DNA of 59,585 nucleotides from SZAS-103 sp964449135 (GTDB lineage Bacteria; Pseudomonadota; Gammaproteobacteria; Xanthomonadales; Xanthomonadaceae). Position numbers and translations under genes: made by a program. This document shows, in pieces, positions 43,704 through 52,100 of the stretch. The notes under the pieces are model-generated. The model saw only the letters and a list, made by a program, of their open reading frames with translations. It had not been told where the DNA came from and did not search any database. Every line of letters starts with the position of its first letter. The first letter of the stretch is position 1. The stretch is taken from positions 1-59,585 of the forward strand of contig CAYUXZ010000012.1 in the NCBI GenBank assembly GCA_964449135.1, in the 5' to 3' direction.

Positions 43704-44378
43704 ATGCCGAACTGCATCATCGCCCCCTCCATCCTGTCCGCCGACTTCGCGCGCCTCGGCGAGGAAGTCAACGCCGTGCTCAAAGCCGGCGCCGACTGGA
43801 TCCACTTCGACGTGATGGACAACCACTACGTCCCGAATCTCACGATCGGCCCGCTGCTCTGCGAGGCGCTGCGCAAGCACGGGGTGACCGCGCCGATCGA
43901 TGTGCACCTGATGGTGAAACCCGTGGATCGCATCGTCCCGGATTTCGCGAAGGCCGGTGCGACCTCGATCAGCTTCCACCCCGAGGCGAGCGAGCACATC
44001 GACCGCACGATCGGCCTGATCCGCGACAACGGATGCAAGGTCGGCCTGGTGTTCAATCCGGCGACGCCGCTGGATTACCTGGACTTCGTGCTCGACAAGC
44101 TCGACCTCGTGCTGATCATGTCGGTGAACCCCGGATTCGGCGGCCAGAGCTTCATCTCGATGGCGCTGGAGAAGATCCGCCGCGTGCGCGAGCGCATCGA
44201 CGCGAGCGGCCGCGACATCCGCCTGGAAGTCGATGGCGGCGTCAAAGCCGACAACATCGGGGCGATCGCGGCTGCCGGCGCGGACACTTTCGTCGCCGGC
44301 TCGGCGATCTTTGGCGCCAAGGACTACGCTGCGGAAATCGCTGCGATGCGCGCGGCGGTCGCTGCCGCGCGTAAATAG
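43704..44378 (+). CDS. rpe: Ribulose-phosphate 3-epimerase
   Basis: 224 residues, TIM barrel. Interconverts ribulose-5-P and xylulose-5-P in the pentose phosphate pathway. Motifs with catalytic Asp and metal ligands: APSILSADFARLGEEV, WIHFDVMDNHYVPNLTIGP, PIDVHLMVKP, SVNPGFGGQSFI and LEVDGGV. Confidence 0.95.
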   Translation: MPNCIIAPSILSADFARLGEEVNAVLKAGADWIHFDVMDNHYVPNLTIGPLLCEALRKHGVTAPIDVHLMVKPVDRIVPDFAKAGATSISFHPEASEHIDRTIGLIRDNGCKVGLVFNPATPLDYLDFVLDKLDLVLIMSVNPGFGGQSFISMALEKIRRVRERIDASGRDIRLEVDGGVKADNIGAIAAAGADTFVAGSAIFGAKDYAAEIAAMRAAVAAARK

Positions 44379-44381
44379 GAA

Positions 44382-44417
44382 AAGCCCCGGACGGCCCGGC
44401 CGGACCGTTCGAGGCTT
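44382..44417. terminator. Long hairpin after rpe
   Basis: A 13-bp stem (aagccccggacgg with ccgttcgaggctt, two G-U or mismatched pairs) begins 4 bases after the rpe stop. It has no T-run on the plus strand, so it may be an mRNA 3' end stabiliser or a weak terminator. No leader peptide or trp attenuator was recognised between it and trpE. Confidence 0.4.
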
Positions 44418-44565
44418 CGAAGATTGAGCATCCGTGCCCGTCAGTCGTCCTTGCGATGACCGTGCGCCATGGCGCCGAGCCCAGCATCGCATCCGCGCGT
44501 GACCGTTCGATGACGCCGCCCGGCGCTGGCATACTCGCGGTTCGCCTCCGCGCAAGACGCCCCCC

Positions 44566-46044
44566 GTGATCGACCAAAACGCTTTCGACCTCCTCGCCGC
44601 CGCCGGCCACAACCGCATCCCGGTCGTGCGCGAGGTGCTGTCCGACCTCGACACGCCGCTATCGGTGTATCTAAAGCTTGCCGACGGGCCGCATACCTAT
44701 CTGTTCGAATCGGTCGAGGGCGGCGAGACCTGGGGGCGCTATTCGATCATCGGCTTGCCGGCGAAGCGCACGTACACGTTCCGCGACCACACGCTCGAGG
44801 TGCGCGAGCACGGCGATGTGATCGAGTCTCGCGAACTCGCCGATCCCTTCGCCGAGGTCGAGGCGCTGCGCGCGCAGTACCACGTGCCGCGCCTGCCCGA
44901 ACTTCCCGCGTTCACCGGCGGCCTGGTCGGCTATTTCGGCTTCGAGACCATCGCCTGGATCGAGCAGCGGCTCGCCGACGATGGCGGCAAGCCCGATCCG
45001 CTGGGCGTGCCCGACGCGCTGCTGATGCTCTCCGAGGAAGTCGCGGTATTCGACAACCTCAAGGGCCGGCTTTACCTGATCGTGCATGCCGATCCCGCGC
45101 AGCCGCAGGCGTATGCGCGCGCGCGGCGGCGGCTCGACGAGCTCGTGCATCGCCTGCGTCATTCCGGGCGCAGCTATCCGGACACGCACGCGCCGATGGC
45201 GCTGGCCGAAACCGACTTCGTCTCCGGCTTCACCGAGGAAGGCTACAAGGACGCGGTGCGCATCGCGCAGGAACACATCAAGGCCGGCGACGTGTTCCAG
45301 GTCGTGCTCTCGCAACGGCTGTCGGTGCCGTTCCGCGCGCGTCCGGTGGACGTCTACCGCGCGCTGCGCGCGCTCAATCCGTCGCCGTACATGTATTTCC
45401 TCGACCTCGGCGCGACCCAGGTCGTGGGTTCGTCACCGGAAATCCTCGTGCGCCTGCAGGAGAACACGGTCACCGTGCGTCCGATCGCCGGCACGCGGCC
45501 GCGCGGCAAGACCCACGCCGAGGACGTGGCGCTGGAAGCCGACCTGCTCGCCGATCCCAAGGAACGCGCCGAGCACCTGATGCTGATCGACCTCGGCCGC
45601 AACGACGTCGGCCGCGTCAGCGCGCCGGGCAGCGTGCAGGTCGGCGAGCAGTTCGTGATCGAGCGCTACTCGCACGTAATGCACATCGTGAGCGAGGTCA
45701 CCGGCACGCTGCGCAGCGGCTTGAGCTACGCGGACGTGCTCAAGGCCGCGTTCCCCGCGGGCACGGTCAGCGGCGCGCCGAAGATCCGCGCGCTGGAACT
45801 GATCCGCGAACTCGAACCGATCAAGCGCGGCATCTACGCCGGCGCGATCGGCTACATCGGCTGGTGGGGCGACGCCGACACCGCGATCGCGATCCGCACC
45901 GCGGTGATCCACGACGGTCGTCTTCACGTACAAGCAGGCGCCGGCATCGTGTTCGATTCCGATCCGCAGAAGGAATGGGAGGAGACGATGAACAAGGGCC
46001 GCGCCCTGTTCCGCGCGGTCGCGCAGGCGGCGGAGGGGTTGTAA
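44566..46044 (+). CDS. trpE: Anthranilate synthase component I
   Basis: 492 residues. Chorismate to anthranilate with glutamine-derived ammonia from TrpG (not in the window). The Trp feedback site is present (LFESVEGGETWGRYSIIGLP), as are the catalytic LIDLGRNDVGRVS, TVSGAPKIRALELI and AGAGIVFDSDPQKEWEET. GTG start at 44566 with a weak ribosome site. The DUF559 hairpin unit begins 8 bases after the stop, where other trp genes are often found. Confidence 0.94.
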   Translation: MIDQNAFDLLAAAGHNRIPVVREVLSDLDTPLSVYLKLADGPHTYLFESVEGGETWGRYSIIGLPAKRTYTFRDHTLEVREHGDVIESRELADPFAEVEALRAQYHVPRLPELPAFTGGLVGYFGFETIAWIEQRLADDGGKPDPLGVPDALLMLSEEVAVFDNLKGRLYLIVHADPAQPQAYARARRRLDELVHRLRHSGRSYPDTHAPMALAETDFVSGFTEEGYKDAVRIAQEHIKAGDVFQVVLSQRLSVPFRARPVDVYRALRALNPSPYMYFLDLGATQVVGSSPEILVRLQENTVTVRPIAGTRPRGKTHAEDVALEADLLADPKERAEHLMLIDLGRNDVGRVSAPGSVQVGEQFVIERYSHVMHIVSEVTGTLRSGLSYADVLKAAFPAGTVSGAPKIRALELIRELEPIKRGIYAGAIGYIGWWGDADTAIAIRTAVIHDGRLHVQAGAGIVFDSDPQKEWEETMNKGRALFRAVAQAAEGL

Positions 46045-46052
46045 TCCGGTTT

Positions 46053-46467
46053 CCCTCTCCCGCAGGCGGGAGAGGGCAGGGTGAGGGTGGATGGACCAGC
46101 GTAGAAACATCGCACCGGCACGCAAGCTACGCCGTGACATGACGGACGCGGAACGCCTGCTCTGGAGGCATCTACGCAATCGCGATCTGATTGGACGCAA
46201 GTTCCGACGTCAGCATGCGATTGGCGGCTACATCGTCGACTTCATCTGCATCGAAGCGATGTTGATCGTGGAAGCTGATGGCGGACAACATGCAGATCGT
46301 GCCGATGAAGACGCAGAAAGGACGCGACATCTGACGGCATTGGGCTATCGGATGCTGCGCTTTTGGAATGACGATATTTTGTTGCGCACGGACAATGTGT
46401 TGGAGGCAGTGATCCGAGCGTTGGAAGCACACCCTCACCCCAACCCTCTCCCGCCAGCGGGAGAGGG
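46053..46467 (+). mobile_element. DUF559 gene bracketed by inverted hairpin-plus-tail repeats
   Basis: Left end: hairpin ccctctcccgc-ag-gcgggagaggg (46053-46076) and tail cagggtgagggtgg (46077-46090). Right end, inverted: tail caccctcaccccaa (46430-46443) and hairpin ccctctcccgc-ca-gcgggagaggg (46444-46467). Tails point inward at the gene. Unit length 415 bp. The left tail abuts the ATG and supplies its gagggtgg ribosome-site-like sequence. Target-site duplications are not obvious by eye. Confidence 0.7.
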
Positions 46468-46477
46468 GGTCGGCTAG
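46091..46477 (+). CDS. DUF559 (Vsr-like fold) endonuclease-domain protein
   Basis: 128 residues. Core 8-110: ARKLRRDMTDAERLLWRHLR, RKFRRQHAIGGYIVDFICIE (acidic D), LIVEADGGQH (E and Q), GYRMLRFWNDDIL. This is the PD-(D/E)xK/Vsr-related DUF559 pattern, so a DNA-nicking or cutting enzyme is likely; activity unproven. The last ~16 residues (HPHPNPLPPAGEGVG) are translated from the right-hand repeat. No toxin or methylase partner adjoins it. Confidence 0.85.
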   Translation: MDQRRNIAPARKLRRDMTDAERLLWRHLRNRDLIGRKFRRQHAIGGYIVDFICIEAMLIVEADGGQHADRADEDAERTRHLTALGYRMLRFWNDDILLRTDNVLEAVIRALEAHPHPNPLPPAGEGVG

Positions 46478-46626
46478 CTCCTGCGGGACAGCCTGAACCC
46501 CGCCTTGCGAATGAACTTTCTGTCATCTTCCGGCAAGCAGCGCCGGACCGGGGTGGGAGCAATCTGGCCCCACGTCGAGGCATGGTGCTTCGACGGCGAT
46601 CAACCCGCCCATCCAGGAGTTTCCCC

Positions 46627-46896
46627 ATGAAGATCCGCACCTCGCTGCTCGCGCTCGCCCTGTCCGCCGTCGCCGGCACCGCGTTCGCCGCGGGCGCCGC
46701 TGCCCCGGCCGCCGCTCCGGCCCCGGCTCCGGCCGCTGCCGCCCCGGCCGCCGCGCCGATGGCTTCCGACTCGATGAAGTCCGACGCCAAGCCGGCCGCC
46801 AAGCACCACCACAAGCATCATGCGAAGAAGGCCGCCGCGAAGAAGGCCGACGACATGAAGAAAGACGACTCGATGGCTCCGGCTCCGACCAAGTAA
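46627..46896 (+). CDS. Small exported Ala/Pro/Lys/His-rich protein
   Basis: 89 residues. Signal peptide MKIRTSLLALALSAVAGTAF-A, then an Ala/Pro stretch and a basic KHHHKHHAKKAAAKKADD segment. Composition is like the acid-shock protein Asr or other periplasmic charge-buffering proteins. aggag precedes ATG 46627. Next to a two-component system that could control it. Role inferred only from composition. Confidence 0.72.
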   Translation: MKIRTSLLALALSAVAGTAFAAGAAAPAAAPAPAPAAAAPAAAPMASDSMKSDAKPAAKHHHKHHAKKAAAKKADDMKKDDSMAPAPTK

Positions 46897-46923
46897 GCCA
46901 GAACGCGTCAAGCAGCACCCCTG

Positions 46924-46956
46924 CCGCGCCGGCGACCCCGGCGCGGTATTCTTTTT
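46924..46956 (+). terminator. Rho-independent terminator
   Basis: Perfect 9-bp stem ccgcgccgg/ccggcgcgg (46924-46946), loop cgacc, then tattcttttt. It closes the small exported gene; the response-regulator ATG is only 22 bases further, so the regulator needs read-through or a promoter inside. Confidence 0.78.
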
Positions 46957-46977
46957 GGGGAATCGCAAGGAAAACGG

Positions 46978-47658
46978 ATGCGCATCCTGATCGTCGAAGA
47001 CGACCCGCACACCGCCGCCTTCATCGCCAAGGGCCTGGGCGAGGACGGCCACACCGTGGACCAGGCCGACAACGGCCGTGACGGTCTGTTCCTCGCGACG
47101 ACCGAGAACTACGACGCGATCGTGCTCGACCGCATGTTGCCGGCGGTGGACGGGTTGACGGTGCTGCGCACCCTGCGCGGCGCGGGCAACGCGGTGCCGG
47201 TGCTGGTGCTGACCGCGCTGGGCGACGTGGACCATCGCGTCGAAGGCCTGCGCGCGGGCGCCGACGATTACCTCGTCAAGCCTTTCGCCTACGCGGAACT
47301 GTCCGCGCGCATAGACAGCCTGCTGCGTCGCCGCCAGTCGGTGGGCAGCGAAGTCACCGAGCTGCGCGTGGGCGACCTGGAACTCAACCTGCTCACCCGC
47401 GAGGCGCGCCGCGGCGGCAAGACCATCGAACTGCAGCCGCGCGAGTTCCGCCTGCTCGAATACCTGATGCGTCAGGCCGAGCGCGTGGTCACGCGCACGA
47501 TGCTGCTCGAGGCCGTCTGGGACTACCACTTCGATCCGCAGACCAACGTGATCGACGTGCACATCAGCCGCCTGCGCCAGAAGATCGACCGCGGCCATCC
47601 CAAGCCGCTGCTGCACACCGTGCGCGGCGCAGGTTATCGCCTGGGCGTGCGTGAGTAA
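46978..47658 (+). CDS. OmpR-family response regulator
   Basis: 226 residues. Receiver domain with VEDDPHTAAFIAKGL, phospho-Asp in AIVLDRMLPAVDGLTV and Lys in DDYLVKPFAYAELSARI; winged helix with LQPREFRLLEYLMRQAERVV and NVIDVHISRLRQKID. Sequence style is that of the CusR/CopR/IrlR (metal or envelope stress) branch. ATG 46978 follows caagg. Overlaps the kinase start by 8 bases. Confidence 0.88.
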   Translation: MRILIVEDDPHTAAFIAKGLGEDGHTVDQADNGRDGLFLATTENYDAIVLDRMLPAVDGLTVLRTLRGAGNAVPVLVLTALGDVDHRVEGLRAGADDYLVKPFAYAELSARIDSLLRRRQSVGSEVTELRVGDLELNLLTREARRGGKTIELQPREFRLLEYLMRQAERVVTRTMLLEAVWDYHFDPQTNVIDVHISRLRQKIDRGHPKPLLHTVRGAGYRLGVRE

Positions 47659-49027
47659 CGCGCTCGGCCGGCTGGTGTCGCGTTCGACCAGCGCGCGGCT
47701 CGCGCTCGCGGTCGGCGGCCTGTTCCTGCTCGCGTACGCGCTGCTCGGCGCGGGCCTGTACTACGCGGTTTCGCGCATCTTCGACCAGGACCTGCACGAG
47801 GTGATCCGCCTCGACAGTGCCGACCTCGTCGAGCAGTTCCGCGAATCCGGCGCGGGCGCGCTGGCCAGCGAGATCGCCGCGCGCACCAGCCAGCCCGACG
47901 ACGACAACGCCGTCTATGAACTCATCGGCAAGGACGGCACGTTGCTCGCCGGGCAGTTCGCGACGCTGCCCGACGAGATCCGCAACGGCACCGGCTGGAA
48001 GGAGTTCGACGAGCGCAACGACGAGGGCCTGCTGCGCGTGGTCGCGAAGATCCAGCCGCTCAAGGACGGCAGCCGCCTGCTCACCGGCCGGCGCAGCCGC
48101 AACCAGGCGCGCTTCGAGGCGCTGCTGCGGCGCACTTCGCTGTACGCGCTGCTCGCCGCGGGCGGACTCGGCGGCCTGATCGGCTGGATCACCGCGCGCC
48201 TTGCAGCGCGCCGCCTGGAGAGCACTTACGACATCGCGCGCCGCGTCGGCGCGGGCGAGCTCGCGCTGCGCATTCCCGAGGACGACAGCGACGACGCGTA
48301 CGCGCGGCTCGCGCGGCAGATCAACGCGATGCTCGACCGCATCGAGGAACTGCTCGACGGCGTGCGCCACGCGACCGACCACATCGCGCACGACCTGCGC
48401 ACGCCGCTCACGCGCCTGCGCAACCGGCTCGAGGACATGCGCATCGAGAACGCCGGACGCGCGCAGTCCGCGGGCGAGCTCGACGCCGCGATCGCCGAGA
48501 CCGACCAGCTGCTCGACACCTTCAGCGCGCTGCTGCGGCTCACGCGCATCGAGGCGCAAAGCGCCGGCGCGAACGATCCGGAGCTGCCGATGGAACCGCT
48601 GGTGCAGGACGCGGCGGAACTGTACGCGCCGATCGCAGCCGAGCGCGGCATCGTGCTCGACGCGCAGACCGTTCCGTGCACGCTGCGCGGCGACGCCGAC
48701 CAGTTGTTCCAGCTCGTCGCCAACCTGCTCGACAACGCGCTCAAGTACGCCACCCGCGGCACGCGCGTGAGCCTGCACCTGTACGACGACGGCGAAGCGG
48801 TGTTCCTGCTCGTCGGCGACCACGGCGCGGGCATCCCGCCCGCCGACCGCGAGCGCGTGTTCGACCGCTTCGTGCGGCTGGAGGAACACCGCGGCTCGGC
48901 CGGCAGTGGCCTCGGCCTGAGCCTGGTGCGCGCGATCGCGCACCGCCACGGCGGCAGCATCGCGCTCGAGGACAACGAGCCCGGCCTGCGCGTGCGCGTG
49001 CGGCTGCCGCATCAGGCGAAGGGGTGA
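47651..49027 (+). CDS. Sensor histidine kinase
   Basis: 458 residues. TM1 about 17-39 (ALAVGGLFLLAYALLGAGLY), short periplasmic domain of about 115 residues, TM2 about 165-185, HAMP, HisKA with HIAHDLRTPLTRLRNRLE, and HATPase boxes NLLDNALKYA, GDHGAGIP and GSGLGLSLVRAI. GTG start at 47651 overlapping the regulator stop. The small sensor loop gives no clue to the signal. Confidence 0.88.
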   Translation: MSNALGRLVSRSTSARLALAVGGLFLLAYALLGAGLYYAVSRIFDQDLHEVIRLDSADLVEQFRESGAGALASEIAARTSQPDDDNAVYELIGKDGTLLAGQFATLPDEIRNGTGWKEFDERNDEGLLRVVAKIQPLKDGSRLLTGRRSRNQARFEALLRRTSLYALLAAGGLGGLIGWITARLAARRLESTYDIARRVGAGELALRIPEDDSDDAYARLARQINAMLDRIEELLDGVRHATDHIAHDLRTPLTRLRNRLEDMRIENAGRAQSAGELDAAIAETDQLLDTFSALLRLTRIEAQSAGANDPELPMEPLVQDAAELYAPIAAERGIVLDAQTVPCTLRGDADQLFQLVANLLDNALKYATRGTRVSLHLYDDGEAVFLLVGDHGAGIPPADRERVFDRFVRLEEHRGSAGSGLGLSLVRAIAHRHGGSIALEDNEPGLRVRVRLPHQAKG

Positions 49028-49192
49028 GATCCGTTTCGAGACGCGTATCGCGGCCCGGCGATCAAACGATTGACTGAAAATCGCCATGCCACAGGCGATT
49101 CCCCGTTTCAAGTTGCACGCGTCACACTTCATCGGCAGGATTACGCCGGGGCACCGCCGCAGGGGCGACGGATCCGAATTCAGGGTGAAATC

Positions 49193-52100
49193 ATGATGCG
49201 TTCGAAGTGGGGCGTCCTCGCCCTCGGGGGAGTGCTGTCGGCGATTATTTTCGCAGCGGCCACCGGCAATTTGACTTCGGCGGTAACAGCCGTCAGCAAC
49301 GGCGTCCAGGCGATGGTTGCCGCGGTAACGCAAGCGTCTGTAGTCGCGCCGGACCAGGCCGTCGTTTCCCTTTCCGGCGAATTGCCCGCGCACGATCCGA
49401 CTGTCGGCCGCGTTGACGGCAATGCCGGCACCTCGGGCGGTGCGGCGACCTACACCATCCCGATCGCATTGCCGCCCAGCCGTCGTGGAATGCAACCGGA
49501 CCTCGCACTCAGTTACAGCAGCCGCGCAGGCAACGGCATCGCCGGCGTGGGCTGGTCGCTCTCCGGGCTGTCATCGCTGCATCGTTGCCCTGCGACCATC
49601 GAACAGGACGGCGTGATCGGCGCGGTTAGCCTGACCAACGCCGACAAGCTCTGCCTCGACGGACAGCGCCTGGTCGCCACAAGCGGTGCGTACGGCCAGC
49701 CCAACACGACCTACGACACCGAACTCGAATCGTTCGTGCGCGTGACCCAGCTCGGCGGTGACCTGCAATCGGCGAGCACGTACTTCGAGGTCGAGACCAA
49801 GTCCGGCGACATCCTCTGGTATGGCAACAACTCGATCGCCGCCAACCCCGCGCGTGTCGTGCAAGGTGGTGTCACTGTGCCGCTCTCCTGGATGATCGCG
49901 CGCAAGGAGGATCGCGTCGGCAACTTCATTCGCTACAGCTACGCCAACTACGGCAACGGCGAGGTATTGCTGAGCGACGTTTTCTATACCGGCTTCCAGA
50001 CCACCGATGGCGATCGCAGCGTGCATTTGACCTACGCCGCACGGCCTTCCGGCGCAGGCATCAACGACCAGAGTTCCTCGTACCTGGCCGGCGGCGTCAC
50101 CATGCAGACGCAGCGGCTCACCGCGATCTCGACCTGGTCGGGCACGAGCAGCGATCCGAGCAACAAGGTGCGCGAGTACGACCTCGCTTACGCCGCTCCC
50201 AGCCAGAGCACGAGTCGCAGCCTGCTCGCCAGCGTGACCGAGTGTGGGTTCCAGGCCGGCACGAGCGTGTGCCGGCCGCCGACCACGTTCGCTTGGCAGC
50301 AAGGGCCGATGCAGACGGTGTTTCATCCGGCGACGGTGCCGGGGGGCCTGCCGGTGATGTACATGCTGGGCGATCTGGACGGAGACGGGAGCAGCGAAAT
50401 CCTCGCAGGCTCGCCGACCGGCACGCAGACGATCGTTTCGTTGAACGCCGATCGCAGCCTGAAGTCTTCGATCGACGTCACCAATTTCAATCTGCCGCCG
50501 CTCACCGGGTTCAATGAAGCCAACAATGCGGATTTCGACGGCGATGGTCGGGCCGATCTCATGGCTCGGGACGCCAACAACAATCTCGTCATCTATTTCT
50601 GGGATGGGCCGCGCACCGCCACGACGTTTGCGCAGGCGTTCACCCGTAGCTGGAACACCGGGATCCAGGCGGTTCCATACGGCGGCACGTTGGGGACGGC
50701 GACGCTGCAGATGGTGCGGGACATGGATGGCGATGGCAGGCCGGACTTGGTGCTGTTGCGTCAGTTGACGAACACGACCAGCAATTGCTCCGCGAAACTG
50801 GAAATCTATCGAAACGTGGCCAATCCGCTCGGGCCGAGCCAGCCGGCGAGCTTCCCGTTGCTGACGTCGGTGTGCATGAACGGTCTGCACGACCAAGGTT
50901 ATCAGTTCAACGAAGGTCCCCGGGATGTCATGGACCTCAACGGCGATGGCGTGCCGGATATTTTGCTGGCGCCGGCGGTCAACCAGGTGAACCCGAGCCA
51001 GCCCCAAGGCGACGTTCTGTACGGTCAACGCGGCGCGTCGTTCACCTACACCCGCGCCAGCTACGCCTCGCTGTTCCCTGCGTCGGATCCCGAGCACTCG
51101 GACGAAGCCGACGGGTTGTCGTACAAGCAATGGCTCGACGTCAACGGCGACGGACTGAAGGACTTGCTGCACGCCGACCTGAGCGGCACCTGGTCGCTGC
51201 GGCTGAACACCGGCCATGGGCTGGGCAATCGCATTGCATTTTCGAACAAGAACGGCATCGAGAAGTGCTACAACGGCAAGAATTACGCGTGCTTGCACAC
51301 ATGGACACCCGTTTACGCCTCGCGCTTCCGCGTCGCCGACATGAACGGCGATGGCCGGCAGGAACTACTGATACCACGCCGCTTCGCGACGCAAGTCTGC
51401 GCGGCGCTGGTTGATTACAGCAATCCTGCCGAGCCCCAGAATTACTACGCCTGCCCGGAGGATCCGGTCACAGGACTCATCAACTGGGCGTCGGTGAGCA
51501 ACCTCAAGGGCCAGGGAATCCCGATCAAGCCGGCGTACGGCACCGGAGTAGGCGACACCGACAACAGCGCCTACCTGATGAATGCGCTGAGCTTCGTGCA
51601 AACCGGACCGAACCAGTTCCAGATCGTCGAATCGCAGACATCGCGGGTCGATGGCAGTACCTATGCCTTGAATTCGGGGGACATGTATGGCGACGGCCTC
51701 GAAGACACCATCACGGACGTGAGCTGTCCATATGCGTCTGATGCATGCGCGCTCGCCTTGGGCGGCGTGGGCCTTCCCGGCGGCTACCCGCCCATGTCTT
51801 CCGGGCCGTTCATCAACGAGGCCGTCGGCCCCAACGGCCAGGCGAACCCGGACGGCAAGACGCCGCAGTTGCCCGACCTGATGTCGATGGTCACCGACGG
51901 CATGGGTGCCCAAACCGTCTGGACCTACTACCCGCTGTCGAGCACCGCAGGGCGCACTTCGGCGCAGACGCCGCTTTATACGGTGCCGACCGATCCGGCG
52001 CAGAAGTACGTGGACAGTCGCCATGTCTATTTCACTTCGTCGATGCCGGTGGTATCCGACATGGCGAGCAGCGACGGCATCGGCGGCTATCACAGCATCC

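Noticed and set aside
44379..44565. trp attenuator before trpE
   Set aside because: No leader ORF with tandem Trp codons and no alternative terminator with T-run; only one long hairpin near the rpe stop.
49070..49192. Upstream extension of the RHS toxin from base 49070
   Set aside because: That start would be TTG and adds 41 non-hydrophobic residues before the signal; ATG 49193 has the ribosome site and begins the signal sequence.
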